Positions 25,332 through 33,881 of a DNA stretch of 62,394 nucleotides are shown in pieces. The DNA comes from JANMDS01 sp031430575 (lineage in GTDB: Bacteria; Pseudomonadota; Gammaproteobacteria; Burkholderiales; Casimicrobiaceae), in NCBI GenBank assembly GCA_031430575.1, contig JANPBT010000078.1:1-62394 (forward strand), written 5' to 3'. Numbering within the stretch: position 1 is the stretch's first letter; every line of letters starts with the position of its first letter. The position numbers and the translations under genes were made by a program. The notes under the pieces were generated by a model, which was not told the origin of the DNA, searched no databases, and worked only from the letters and a program-made list of their open reading frames with translations.

Positions 25332-26474
25332 CTACCCTTGAAAGTCAGGAGCGGTAATGCTGCCTTTTGTATTCGCCGCGAGCTTTAATCTATCGAAGTT
25401 GGCGAGCGAGCCTGCCAGCTCAATTTTGTCGTCGTTCCAATCAGCACGCTGCTCGCCACAGGTCTCGACCCATTGCTTGAATTCATCGGCGTTGGGCACG
25501 TAAAACTTGCAACCACCCGCTGCCATTTGTTTCATCGCTTCCGTGCGCGCGGGCGCGAGCTGGGCAAACGCTTGCAACTGCGTCATGCGCGAGGCGTCTT
25601 CAAACGCGATCTGCATGTCTTTACTCAAAGCGTTGAAGTAAGCCGCGTTTGCCGCGAACATTTGGGCATCAGGCACCGTGCGCACGAAGGTCATATTTTC
25701 CAGCACGTCGGTGAAACCGAACGTCGCCAAGGCCGTGACAGCCGGATCAAGCCCATCCGCTACGCCCTGCTTAATCGCAGTTGCCGTCTCACCCCAGGCA
25801 ACGACCGTTGGATTTGCACCGAGTAAACGGTAGAGTTTCTGCAAAAGTTTTGAGGGGGGTACGCGCACTTTCATGCCCCGCATGTCCACGGGCGTTTTGA
25901 TCACTTTTCCAAAACCTTTGCGCGTTGAAATCGTACGCGGCTCGGTGGTGAAATAAAACATCGGTTTGAAGCCTTTTTCAAGCACTTTCGGCGTGATGTC
26001 ATCGTTCCAGGTTTTGGAGGTAACGAGATTTGCGAATTTTTGATTCTCACCACACCAGTAAGGAATATTGATGAGATCAACCGTTTTGGTGTAAGGCGAA
26101 AAATTTGACAGTGATAGCGATGCGCCTTGCACGGTGCCCGCTTGCACGCGTTGCGCGAGCGCCGCGCCAACAGCCAATTGACCAGCGGGAAATAGTCGCA
26201 CATACATTTTGCCTTTAGACAAATTTTGTACGTTTTCCTTAAATGCGCCTTGCATGATCGGATACTTGATGACGTCTTCAACTTTGTATTCGGTCGCAAA
26301 GGTCATCTGATAAAGAGCAGCTTTTTTCTTTTTTTCTTCATCTGCGCTGGTCTGCGCGACGGCTCGATCGCTCCAGAGATAACCGCCAGTGCTCGCAATC
26401 ACGGCTACTGTGAATCCATATTTGCTACTAACATCTAAAAAGCGACGACGTTCGATCGAAACCGGTGTAGACAT
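25332..26474 (-). CDS. TRAP transporter substrate-binding protein (DctP type)
   Basis: A 380-residue periplasmic binding protein. The N-terminus MSTPVSIERRRFLDVSSKYGFTVAVIASTGGYLW is Tat-like (RRRFL), with a mature start near VAQTSADEE. VRLFPAGQLAVGAALAQRVQAGTVQGAS near 90-117, GMKVRVPPSKLLQKLYRLLGANPTVVAWGETATAIKQGVADGLDPA near 205-248 (with the conserved Arg and the P-x-x-W/G-E/x-G pattern) mark the family. AGGAGGA 7 bases before the ATG is a strong ribosome binding site. Ligand probably DHPS or sulfolactate, from context only. Confidence 0.88.
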   Translation of the reverse strand: MSTPVSIERRRFLDVSSKYGFTVAVIASTGGYLWSDRAVAQTSADEEKKKKAALYQMTFATEYKVEDVIKYPIMQGAFKENVQNLSKGKMYVRLFPAGQLAVGAALAQRVQAGTVQGASLSLSNFSPYTKTVDLINIPYWCGENQKFANLVTSKTWNDDITPKVLEKGFKPMFYFTTEPRTISTRKGFGKVIKTPVDMRGMKVRVPPSKLLQKLYRLLGANPTVVAWGETATAIKQGVADGLDPAVTALATFGFTDVLENMTFVRTVPDAQMFAANAAYFNALSKDMQIAFEDASRMTQLQAFAQLAPARTEAMKQMAAGGCKFYVPNADEFKQWVETCGEQRADWNDDKIELAGSLANFDRLKLAANTKGSITAPDFQG

Positions 26475-26521
26475 ACATCCTCCTGTGCGTTAACGCGATC
26501 TGATGATTGCTGTTTTATTCT

Positions 26522-26588
26522 CTTTTCAATACCTGCGGCGCAGTTTGTTTCATAAGATTATGAATTCTGCGCTGCAGCTATTGAAAAG
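26522..26588. repeat. Decaying inverted pair of the dispersed repeat
   Basis: Left arm 26522-26543 contains one exact core; the right arm 26567-26588 matches its reverse complement at 20 of 22 positions. The pairing extends 8 bases past the core (CTTTTCAA / TTGAAAAG). It lies between suyB and the TRAP dctP gene. Confidence 0.75.
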
Positions 26589-26768
26589 TGCGCTACCGGT
26601 GGGCTGGCAACGCAACGTGATTGTTATTATTTGCAAAAATTTTTATTCTCAGCCGCGATGTTTTGCGACACTTCTTCGGGGCGTAGCGCGAAATCAGTCG
26701 CCCGCGCAATCATTCCCCGCTCCTGGGTGCTACCGCACCTCCTCCTTGTTGCCTATTCCTGATTTCCC

Positions 26769-27938
26769 TTATGCTGACTCATACAGACGCGTGAGTACGA
26801 ATTCACGGTGGCCGAGCGCTTCTGCTGCAGTGAGCCGGCCATTGATTGTGCGCATCATGCAGTCGAGAAGTGCATCGCCAGCGTCATCCATCGTCATTTC
26901 TCGACGCAGCAAACCCGATGTATCGACATCAACATGCTCTGCCATTAGGCGTACAGTTTTTGGATTTGCACAAACCTTGATCACCGGCAAAATGGGGTTG
27001 CCGATGACATTACCTTGCCCGGTCGGGAACAAATGCACGACATAGCCCGCTGCGGCGCAAAGCGTTACCATTTCCGCGGCAGCCGAGGACGAATCCATAA
27101 ACCACAACCCCGGACCTTTTGGCGCTTCGGCTTTATCAAGCACGCCATCGATCTTGCACTTGCGGCCAATTTTCTGAATGTTTCCGAGCGCTTTTTCTTC
27201 AATCGTCGTCAAACCGCCCGCGATATTGCCTTTCGTTGGCTGCGAGTCGGAAAGATCGCTGGTTTTGTGACGGTTGATCATTTCTTGATAACGATCAAAC
27301 ATAAACATGAAGTCTTTCCACACTTGTGGGGTGCGGCAGCGGGCTTCAAGGAGCTTTTCACCACCCGTGATTTCCGAGGTTTCACCAAAAAGTAGCGTGG
27401 TTTTCAGTGGGTAGAGCTTATCGAAAGCGTTGCCCACCGTTGGGTTGGCACCGCAGCCCGACGTCGTGTCGGATTCGCCGCATTTCGTTGAAATCCAAAG
27501 CTCGGAAACATCGGCCTGCACCCGATGAATTTCACTCGCATCTTGCAGCAATTTCTTGGCTGCTTGCGAAGCGCGCTTAATCGTCTCGTGATCGCCAAAG
27601 CCTTCGATACCAAAGCCTACAACGGGTTTGCCGGACTTTGCGATCCCATCGACTACTTTCTTCGTCCATCCGCCCTCAATGCCGATAACTACAACAGCAG
27701 CGACGTTTGGGTTTGAGCCAGTGCCGATGAGGGTGCGGAAATGAAGATCAAGATCGGCGCCGAATTGCAAGCGGCCGTAAGGATGCGGAATCGCGATCAC
27801 GCCTTTGATGTTGTGCGCAACCGCTTCGGCAGCAGCGTTTGATAAATCGTCGACCGGCAAAATGATGACGTGATTACGCACGCCCATACGACCATTTTCG
27901 CGGCGATAGCCCCAGAATTTCGATTTCTTACTAATCAT
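26769..27938 (-). CDS. suyB: (2R)-sulfolactate sulfo-lyase, large subunit
   Basis: SuyAB splits (R)-3-sulfolactate into pyruvate and sulfite. The 389-residue protein belongs to the altronate dehydratase (UxaA) C-terminal family. Marks include GYRRENGRMGVRNHVIILPVDDLSNAAAEAVAHNI at the start, PHPYGRLQFGADL near 52, STKCGESDTTSGCGANPTVGNAFD near 153-175 and LWFMDSSSAAAEMVTLCAAAGYVVHLFPTGQGNVIGNPI near 284-320. The separate small subunit lies upstream on the same strand with a 123-base gap. Two-subunit organisation and pathway context distinguish it from altronate dehydratase. Confidence 0.9.
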   Translation of the reverse strand: MISKKSKFWGYRRENGRMGVRNHVIILPVDDLSNAAAEAVAHNIKGVIAIPHPYGRLQFGADLDLHFRTLIGTGSNPNVAAVVVIGIEGGWTKKVVDGIAKSGKPVVGFGIEGFGDHETIKRASQAAKKLLQDASEIHRVQADVSELWISTKCGESDTTSGCGANPTVGNAFDKLYPLKTTLLFGETSEITGGEKLLEARCRTPQVWKDFMFMFDRYQEMINRHKTSDLSDSQPTKGNIAGGLTTIEEKALGNIQKIGRKCKIDGVLDKAEAPKGPGLWFMDSSSAAAEMVTLCAAAGYVVHLFPTGQGNVIGNPILPVIKVCANPKTVRLMAEHVDVDTSGLLRREMTMDDAGDALLDCMMRTINGRLTAAEALGHREFVLTRLYESA

Positions 27939-28061
27939 AATGACTTCTAAAGTAAAGAGTGAACTGTAGGTTTGATTTGATACGCAAACGCAATGCGGCG
28001 CAGACTAGACTCGTGTCGTTGCCTCAATCAGACAACGGCTCGCGCGCCACGTCATCGTGGT

Positions 28062-28349
28062 CTACCAGCGTTTTGTTTTAACGTTGTGTACATGCAGATG
28101 CTCGCCTTTTTTAATTGGCGCAACGACCTTACCGATGTCCACACCGTACTTGATGACGGTATCGCCTACTTTGAAATCTTTAAGCGCGACTTTGTGACCA
28201 ATCGGAATATCGCTTTTGAGCGTGACTGAAACCGTGGAGTCTGGATCCATGATCCAGCCGGTGGTTTTTTGCCCAAGCTTACAGTTTTCTAAGACAACGA
28301 CCCCGACACCGTCGTTTTTTTCGTGTACAACAAAATGTATGGCAGCCAT
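28062..28349 (-). CDS. suyA: (2R)-sulfolactate sulfo-lyase, small subunit
   Basis: A 95-residue SAF-domain protein equivalent to the N-terminus of altronate dehydratase. It reads IHFVVHEKNDGVGVVVLENC at the start, then DIPIGHKVALKDFKVGDTVIKYG near 48-70 and IKKGEHLHVHNVKTKRW at the end (the G-x-H-V-H-N motif). It partners SuyB. It is the first gene of the long minus-strand transcript, opposite to slcC; a shared regulatory region lies between them. Confidence 0.9.
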   Translation of the reverse strand: MAAIHFVVHEKNDGVGVVVLENCKLGQKTTGWIMDPDSTVSVTLKSDIPIGHKVALKDFKVGDTVIKYGVDIGKVVAPIKKGEHLHVHNVKTKRW

Positions 28350-28601
28350 TACCGTTTTAAATAGAGTTGAGTTGGAGGTATTGAAACAGATACTAAGACT
28401 AAAATTCGATCATGTCAACTAACTCATCTAAATGAATTTTGAGTGCACTTTTTGCGGTAATTTTGGTTAATACTAGGCGTCGCGCTGGGTTTTTAGTCTC
28501 TCACCATGCTTCGCGCGCATATCGATCACCGCCAACGCACCAACTCACATTATTTTTTTGACATCTCCACTAGCCTCATCTTTGACCGCATTGAAAGCTA
28601 C
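28350..28601. promoter_or_regulatory. Divergent control region between suyA and slcC
   Basis: About 250 AT-richer bases separate the two outward-facing transcripts of the sulfonate cluster, so both promoters and the operators of the GntR-type regulator probably lie here. A TAATACT at 28468-28474 may be a -10 box, but no clear -35 box or palindromic operator could be assigned by eye. Confidence 0.4.
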
Positions 28602-29531
28602 ATGAATATTCTGATCGCTGAATTTATGGACGATGCCGCAGTTGCTAAGCTGCGCGCTGCGTTCCCCAACACCCATTACGATGCCACGCTGGTCGATAAG
28701 CCCGAAGAGTTGGCGCAGCGCGCCACCGATTGCGATGCGCTGATCGTACGCAACCGTACGCAAGTTCGCGGCGGGCTCCTCGCCGCCTGCGCAAAAGCGC
28801 GTGTCATCGGTCGGCTCGGCGTGGGGCTCGACAATATCGATGTCGATGCCTGCAAAGCACGGGGAATTACAGTGATTCCCGCAACTGGCGCAAATGCGTT
28901 GGCAGTAGCCGAATACGTCATCACCACGGCGATGATACTCAGACGCGGCGCCTACTTTGTCTCCGGCGCTGTGGGTTCTGGGAAATGGCCACGCGCTGCC
29001 TTATCAAATGGTCGGGAAATCGCTGGAACCACGCTTGGTTTAGTCGGCTTTGGCTACATCGGTCAGCTCACCGCCCAGCTCGCGCGCGGTTTAGGAATGC
29101 ATATCGTTGCCTACGATCCGCATCTACCCTCTGGGCATGCCGCTTGGAACGGCGCAGAGCATCTAGCGCTCGATGCGCTACTTGCACGCGCCGATGTCGT
29201 GAGCCTGCATGTGCCGCTCAACGCCGAGACCAAAAATTTGATGAACGCGACCCGCTTAGCGCAAATGAAAAACACCGCAGTGATTATTAATACTGCACGC
29301 GGCGGCATCATCGACGAAGCGGCGCTCGCGGCAGCATTGAAATCTGGGACCCTTGGCGGCGCGGCGCTCGATGTATTTGAGCCCGAGCCATTGCCGCTTG
29401 GCTCACCGCTCGCGGACGCGCCAAACTGCATTCTCACGCCGCATATCGCGGGCGTCACCGCGGAATCTAACGTGCGGGTGAGCCACATGATCGCCGATCA
29501 AATTATCGCCCATTTGAGCGCAGCTGCATGA
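28602..29531 (+). CDS. slcC: (S)-sulfolactate dehydrogenase (D-2-hydroxyacid dehydrogenase family)
   Basis: SlcC oxidises (S)-3-sulfolactate to sulfopyruvate with NAD+. The 309-residue protein starts at ATG 28602 (MNILIAEFMDDAAVAKL); the frame extends to 28506 without support. Marks include RLGVGLDNIDVDACKARGI near 66, AEYVITTAMILRR near 100, LGLVGFGYIGQLTAQLARGLG (NAD fold near 141), NTARGGIIDEAAL near 222 (catalytic Arg), DVFEPEP near 250 (Glu) and LTPHIAGVTAES near 276 (His). Its stop overlaps the next start (ATGA). ComC downstream re-reduces sulfopyruvate to the (R)-form used by SuyAB. Without the context it could be any 2-hydroxyacid dehydrogenase. Confidence 0.82.
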   Translation: MNILIAEFMDDAAVAKLRAAFPNTHYDATLVDKPEELAQRATDCDALIVRNRTQVRGGLLAACAKARVIGRLGVGLDNIDVDACKARGITVIPATGANALAVAEYVITTAMILRRGAYFVSGAVGSGKWPRAALSNGREIAGTTLGLVGFGYIGQLTAQLARGLGMHIVAYDPHLPSGHAAWNGAEHLALDALLARADVVSLHVPLNAETKNLMNATRLAQMKNTAVIINTARGGIIDEAALAAALKSGTLGGAALDVFEPEPLPLGSPLADAPNCILTPHIAGVTAESNVRVSHMIADQIIAHLSAAA

Positions 29532-29905
29532 TACTCAATAGTGATCTGATCAATGAATTGATCAAGCACGAGCTCATGCTTCATCAACCCGCGGTGCGGC
29601 AGGATCGTCACGTCCTCGATGAGCTCATTCACCCCGATTTTTTTGAAATCGGCCGCTCCGGGAATACCTATACAAAATCTGAAATTGTTGAGCGCCTGCC
29701 TGCCGAAGAAGCCACGGCACGCATCGTATCGGAAGGATTTCACGCGGCGCAAATCGCACCGGGCGTCGTTTTACTCACGTATCAAACCGCGCAGCAAAAT
29801 AGTGATGGGGCGCTGAGTCACCGCGCACTGCGCGCCTCGACATGGTTGCGCACCGAAACCGGCTGGCAATTGCGTTACCACCAAGGCACGCCAATTCCCA
29901 ACTAA
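29528..29905 (+). CDS. DUF4440/SnoaL-like small protein between slcC and comC
   Basis: A 125-residue protein with the cone-shaped alpha+beta fold pattern of DUF4440/NTF2-like proteins: an N-terminal helix (NELIKHELMLHQPAVRQDRHVLDELIHPDFFEIGRSGNTYTKSEIVERL), then strands VVLLTYQTAQ, ALRASTWLRTETGWQLRYHQGTPIP. RASTWLR..GW.LRYHQGTP is typical of DUF4440 proteins. It overlaps slcC by 4 bases and precedes comC by 31, so it is coexpressed with sulfolactate epimerisation genes. I know of no role for such a protein in sulfonate catabolism; a binding or isomerase-like role would be a guess. Confidence 0.75.
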   Translation: MILNSDLINELIKHELMLHQPAVRQDRHVLDELIHPDFFEIGRSGNTYTKSEIVERLPAEEATARIVSEGFHAAQIAPGVVLLTYQTAQQNSDGALSHRALRASTWLRTETGWQLRYHQGTPIPN

Positions 29906-29936
29906 CCCTTTTTTATGTTTCATCTGAAATCAAATC

Positions 29937-30938
29937 ATGGCCAACATTTCAATTCAAGCGCTGCACGCACTCACGACCTTAGCCCTCACCAAGGCAGGCG
30001 CATCAATAGTAAACGCGGGGCTCACGACCGATGCATTGGTATACGCCGATGCCCAAGGCACGGCCTCGCATGGCGTATCGCGCGTGCCGCAATACGCAGG
30101 GCACATGCGATCGGGGCGAATAGATGGCAATTCTGCGCCGCAGGTATTGAAAGCACACGGCGGCACGCGGATTATTGATGCCTGCGACGGCCTTGCATTC
30201 CCCGCCTGTGCGCTGGCCATCGAGGAGGCGATCACCGCGGCCCGTAATCATGGGCTCGCCTTTTCGGCGGTGACCAATAGCTATCACTTTGGCGCCGCGA
30301 TTTATCACTTAGAAGCGGTGGCAAAAGCGGGTATGGTGGGAATTGCGCTTTCCAATTCTCCGGCTGCGATGGCAGCCTGGGGTGGCAAGCGGCCGTTGTT
30401 CGGCACTAATCCCATCGCGGCGATTTTTCCACGGCAGAATGGTGACCCTTTGGCAATTGATCTTGCGCTATCAGAAGTCGCGCGCGGAAAATTATTGGTC
30501 GCTGCAAAAGAAGGAAAATCAATTCCACTCGGCTGGGCGTTTGACGCTGATGGCGTATCAACAAGTGACCCCGCTATCGGAATGAAAGGCAGCATGGCGC
30601 CTGCAGGTGGCGTCAAGGGCGCCATGTTGGCGCTCACGGTTGAGCTCTTGGTTACCGCGTTAACCGGTGCTCACTTTGGATTTGAAGCTGATTCCTTTTT
30701 TGATGTGCAAGGCAATAAACCGCGTATCGGGCAGGCATTTTTAGTCATCGATCCCAACGCAATGGGCGGCGCTGCGATCTTCCACGAACGCACGGAAACA
30801 CTCATCGCCGCAATGGTGGAGGCCGAGGGCGTGCGTCTACCTGGCGCGCGTCGATATGCGTTGCAGCGCAAAGCGGAGGTGAGCGGTGTGAATATTCCCG
30901 ATGCGCTATTGACGCAGCTGCAAGCGCTTGCGACCTGA
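29937..30938 (+). CDS. comC: (R)-sulfolactate dehydrogenase (LDH2/malate dehydrogenase family)
   Basis: ComC reduces sulfopyruvate to (R)-3-sulfolactate with NAD(P)H. The 333-residue protein has the LDH2 fold, with TKAGASIVNAGLTTDALVYADAQGTASHGVSRVPQYA near 18-54 (catalytic His in SHG), NSYHFGAAIYHLEAVAKAGMVGIALSNSPAAMAAWGG near 111-147, GTNPIAAIFP near 153 and PAGGVKGAMLALTVELL near 222. It is the last gene of the slcC transcript. A repeat encodes SAPQVL at 30133-30146. Together with SlcC it converts (S)- to (R)-sulfolactate. Confidence 0.87.
   Translation: MANISIQALHALTTLALTKAGASIVNAGLTTDALVYADAQGTASHGVSRVPQYAGHMRSGRIDGNSAPQVLKAHGGTRIIDACDGLAFPACALAIEEAITAARNHGLAFSAVTNSYHFGAAIYHLEAVAKAGMVGIALSNSPAAMAAWGGKRPLFGTNPIAAIFPRQNGDPLAIDLALSEVARGKLLVAAKEGKSIPLGWAFDADGVSTSDPAIGMKGSMAPAGGVKGAMLALTVELLVTALTGAHFGFEADSFFDVQGNKPRIGQAFLVIDPNAMGGAAIFHERTETLIAAMVEAEGVRLPGARRYALQRKAEVSGVNIPDALLTQLQALAT
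30133..30146 (-). repeat. Dispersed repeat core, inside comC
   Basis: Exact core, antisense to the gene, encoding SAPQVL. Confidence 0.9.
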
Positions 30939-31240
30939 TCACAAATAGCGTTATTTAAGGTCAAACTGCGCCGCAGGTAGCGCCGTAATTGGGCTAATTT
31001 GGCGAGTTCGTGTCCGCGTTTTTATTGCGTGGGACACTACCTACGATGATCCGCTCTGAATAACTTTTATTAACTGGTTTCGCAGGTGTGTCGAGAAAAA
31101 TTAAACTTGATCTACATTTTAAAAACTAACCTCCCATGCTAATAGTGCGACGTAGTGAGCAACTACGAGCGACACTAGGCTAAGTATTTCTTATACCTCG
31201 ACATACAGCATTATCGGGGCTCTCACAACGGAGGATAAAA
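30939..31240. other. Intergenic region after comC
   Basis: About 300 bases. A single dispersed repeat lies at 30966-30979 (exact core, reverse orientation), 28 bases after comC. A short inverted repeat (CGTAGT-GAGCA-ACTACG) at 31151-31167 could be an operator for the downstream small gene. Nothing else was recognised. Confidence 0.5.
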
Positions 31241-31657
31241 GTGAAGTTTAAGATTAGAGCGATGCCACAAGACTTCGGGGACAGTGACGGCCCGGATCGT
31301 AGAGACTTCGGAAAAACACATTTGTGTATCGGGATGTACGTCTATCTGGAGAACGAAAGACCGAAAGGGTTTTATCTATATTGCGGCGCTCGTTTCTACG
31401 AGCGGCTGCCCGACCAAATGTTTTTGGACTACATTGATCTCTACTGGTGCGATCTCGTTGATGAAACCATACCTAGCGATTGGATTATCAAAGTATCCCC
31501 CAGTCATTCAAACTACCCTGTCCTAATGATGACGACTCCGGCGCTCGCAGAGCCGTATCTCCTGGACTCGCTTGTCGAGGGAGAGCCCGAGGCTATCGCG
31601 GCTCTCCGTTCCGAATTAATTAAATTAAATTTAATTTCGGAAAGTAGCCACAGTTAG
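31241..31657 (+). CDS. Hypothetical protein
   Basis: A 138-residue acidic, aromatic-rich protein with no recognised family. The start is GTG with a strong ribosome binding site (GGAGG at about 31230-31234). No signal peptide or membrane segment is seen. It contains CIGMYVYLENERPKGFYLY and FLDYIDLYWCDLVDETIPSDW, suggesting a compact alpha/beta fold. It is isolated between comC and the S9 peptidase, lacks the dispersed repeat, and ends in AT-richer sequence. It could be an immunity-like or orphan protein; that is only a guess. Confidence 0.6.
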   Translation: MKFKIRAMPQDFGDSDGPDRRDFGKTHLCIGMYVYLENERPKGFYLYCGARFYERLPDQMFLDYIDLYWCDLVDETIPSDWIIKVSPSHSNYPVLMMTTPALAEPYLLDSLVEGEPEAIAALRSELIKLNLISESSHS

Positions 31658-31801
31658 AAGTGGATTCGCTTGGGCGCTGGTTGTTTCCATAACCGGGTTT
31701 ACGGTTGTTTTTTACGCCGCTTAGCGCAATTGCAAAGCGCACGACAAAGCTTAAATCTGCCCTACACGCGTCGAGGCACTATCACTTTCCTCCAAGATGG
31801 C

Positions 31802-31820
31802 CATACCTGCGGCGCAGATT
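31802..31820 (+). repeat. Single dispersed repeat downstream of the S9 peptidase gene
   Basis: Exact core at 31804-31817, eight bases beyond the peptidase stop codon, between convergent genes. Confidence 0.88.
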
Positions 31821-31824
31821 TCGC

Positions 31825-33804
31825 CTATTTCAAGCTCTCACGCAAGAAAGCCTCAACCATCGTAAACGCTTTCACTCGATTTTCAAGCTTGGAAATTCCG
31901 TGCTCTTCATTTGAAAACACTTCCATATGCACGCGCGCGCCCTTACCTGCTCGCTTGAGCGCATCGAGCATGCGCTCACCATGCTCAATCGGAACGCGTC
32001 GATCTTCCGCACCATAAAACATCAAGACCGGTGCAATGATTTTTTCTGCATTTCGTGCTGGTGAGTGCGCCGTCATCAATCCTCGATCAGCATCGAGATC
32101 ACCAAGCAACACTGGCGCGCGATGCTTCCAAAATTCTGAATCATTGGCATCAGACCAGGTTGCGGTTTGCAGCAAAAGCAGATCAGTAACACCGGCAAAA
32201 TTAATCGCGCACCGATACAGCTCTGGCGTTTTGACCACACCCTGCATCGCCGCATATCCGCCATAGCTTTGACCAAAAATACAGACCCGCTTTGGATCTG
32301 CGATCCCCTGCTTTACGGCCCATTGCACACCGTCGGTCACGTCATCTTGCATCGTGCCGCCCCACTGCTTAAAGCTGCTCACCCAATGTTTAAGGCCAAG
32401 ACCAATCGTGCCCCGAAAGTTCGGTCGCAACACTGCATAGCCGCGAGAGGCTAGAAATTGGGTAACGCTATCCCAGCGCCACTCGTCGGCGGCCACCCAT
32501 GGCCCGCCGTGTGGAAGCACAATCATCGGCGCATTTTTTGAAGATGACTTTGGCATCGTGAGCATCGCCGGAATCGGCATTCCGTCGCGCGCGACATAGC
32601 GAATGGCACGCACCTCGGCCATTTGTTCAGGCTTGATTTCTGGCCGGAAATCTAGCAAAAATTCGAGCTTTCGCGTCTCGCCATCAAAGAGATAAAGTGC
32701 GCCAGGATTTTTATCGGAATAGGAGGTGACTAAAAAACGCTTACCGAAATCGGGCGGGCGAAACACATTTGCCGCATTGGGCAGCGCAGCATCGATCGAT
32801 TTTTGAGTGGAGCGCCATCCGTCATCAAGCCAGTGAATCTGGGTGCGCTCATGCGTAAACCGGGCGCCGACGAGCTTTTTGGCAACGCGGTCAAAAATCA
32901 GATCGGTCACGTCGGCTTGCGGATGCTCAAAAAGGGTTTTGATCGGTGCTTTACTCGCCGGATCCCACTGCACGAGCGCGGTGGTGTCGCGGCCGAGATT
33001 TGACAATGCATAGACAGTCTTCCCGTCAAAATCAACGGCCACGGGAATTGCGCTTGGCTGCCGGAAATCCGTATCGTGAATTTTTTGCCAAGGTGATTGG
33101 TCGTCAGCGCGATAAAAGGCGAGCGCATTTAACTTATCAACACCCAGCACGATCCGTGGCACGTCGTTTTGATCAATCCAGCCACGGATGAGCCGCGTCG
33201 GCGATTGCGGCGTGAGCAATGTGCGCCGACCATTTCGGGTATTGATGCGATAGATATCGTAAGACTCCGCACTGCGTTCGTTGCTGTAGATGTAAACGTC
33301 GTCGGAGCCATCTGAAGCGGAATTGGCATAGCCGACGCTGCGATAAACGATCGCGCCCGAGCGTCGTGCTTCGCTGTAGGATTGCGCCAATCGGCGGTAA
33401 TTGGTTGCATCACGATCAATCGCATACAGCCCGCCTGCCCGGCTATCGGACGAATTGGAAGGATCGAAGGCATTTCCCGAAGTGAAGATCAGGCGTTTGT
33501 CGTTGACCCAATGGACCGAGAGGACGTCATTATCTTCAAATGATGTGACCGGAAACGGGCGCTTGGTTTCCAAATCATAAACCACTAAATTATGTCGCCC
33601 GCGAATTCGCGCGAGAAGTGCGATCGATTTACCATCCGGTGAAAGGCTTGGGCTGGCGTAGGCCGGGAGCTGAAAGAAGCGCTCAACAGGGATTGCGCCT
33701 GCAGGCGTTTGTGCGGCCGATTGGGCGAGCGTTAGCGTTACTACACCGCAGAGGCTCAGGAGCGTAGCCGTTAAAAAAAAGCGAAATATTTTCACAACAT
33801 TCAT
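31825..33804 (-). CDS. S9-family prolyl oligopeptidase-like peptidase, exported
   Basis: The chosen start (ATG 33804) gives a signal peptide MNVVKIFRFFLTATLLSLCGVVTLTLAQ; a GTG at 33885 would overlap the regulator stop (GTGA) but place the signal inside. Residues about 30-400 form a beta-propeller (PSLSPDGKSIALLARIRGRHNLVVYDL near 51). The C-terminal alpha/beta-hydrolase domain has PMIVLPHGGPW near 428, nucleophile CIFGQSYGGYAAMQG near 505, Asp in FYGAEDRRVP near 605 and His in NEEHGI near 640. It probably cleaves peptides in the periplasm. It is the last gene of the dxs / two-component chain. Confidence 0.87.
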   Translation of the reverse strand: MNVVKIFRFFLTATLLSLCGVVTLTLAQSAAQTPAGAIPVERFFQLPAYASPSLSPDGKSIALLARIRGRHNLVVYDLETKRPFPVTSFEDNDVLSVHWVNDKRLIFTSGNAFDPSNSSDSRAGGLYAIDRDATNYRRLAQSYSEARRSGAIVYRSVGYANSASDGSDDVYIYSNERSAESYDIYRINTRNGRRTLLTPQSPTRLIRGWIDQNDVPRIVLGVDKLNALAFYRADDQSPWQKIHDTDFRQPSAIPVAVDFDGKTVYALSNLGRDTTALVQWDPASKAPIKTLFEHPQADVTDLIFDRVAKKLVGARFTHERTQIHWLDDGWRSTQKSIDAALPNAANVFRPPDFGKRFLVTSYSDKNPGALYLFDGETRKLEFLLDFRPEIKPEQMAEVRAIRYVARDGMPIPAMLTMPKSSSKNAPMIVLPHGGPWVAADEWRWDSVTQFLASRGYAVLRPNFRGTIGLGLKHWVSSFKQWGGTMQDDVTDGVQWAVKQGIADPKRVCIFGQSYGGYAAMQGVVKTPELYRCAINFAGVTDLLLLQTATWSDANDSEFWKHRAPVLLGDLDADRGLMTAHSPARNAEKIIAPVLMFYGAEDRRVPIEHGERMLDALKRAGKGARVHMEVFSNEEHGISKLENRVKAFTMVEAFLRESLK

Positions 33805-33881
33805 GTTACGTGCCAGCGCTGCGTCGGTTGGCGATGATGATGACGAATCACCAAAACTGTGCGACGAGCGACGATGCAAAA

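Noticed and set aside
26769..28349. Annotation of SuyAB as altronate dehydratase
   Set aside because: The two domains are separate genes and the context has sulfolactate dehydrogenases, not uronate genes.
31151..31167. CGTAGT-GAGCA-ACTACG as a regulator binding site
   Set aside because: A single six-base inverted repeat with no second copy; not enough to call an operator.
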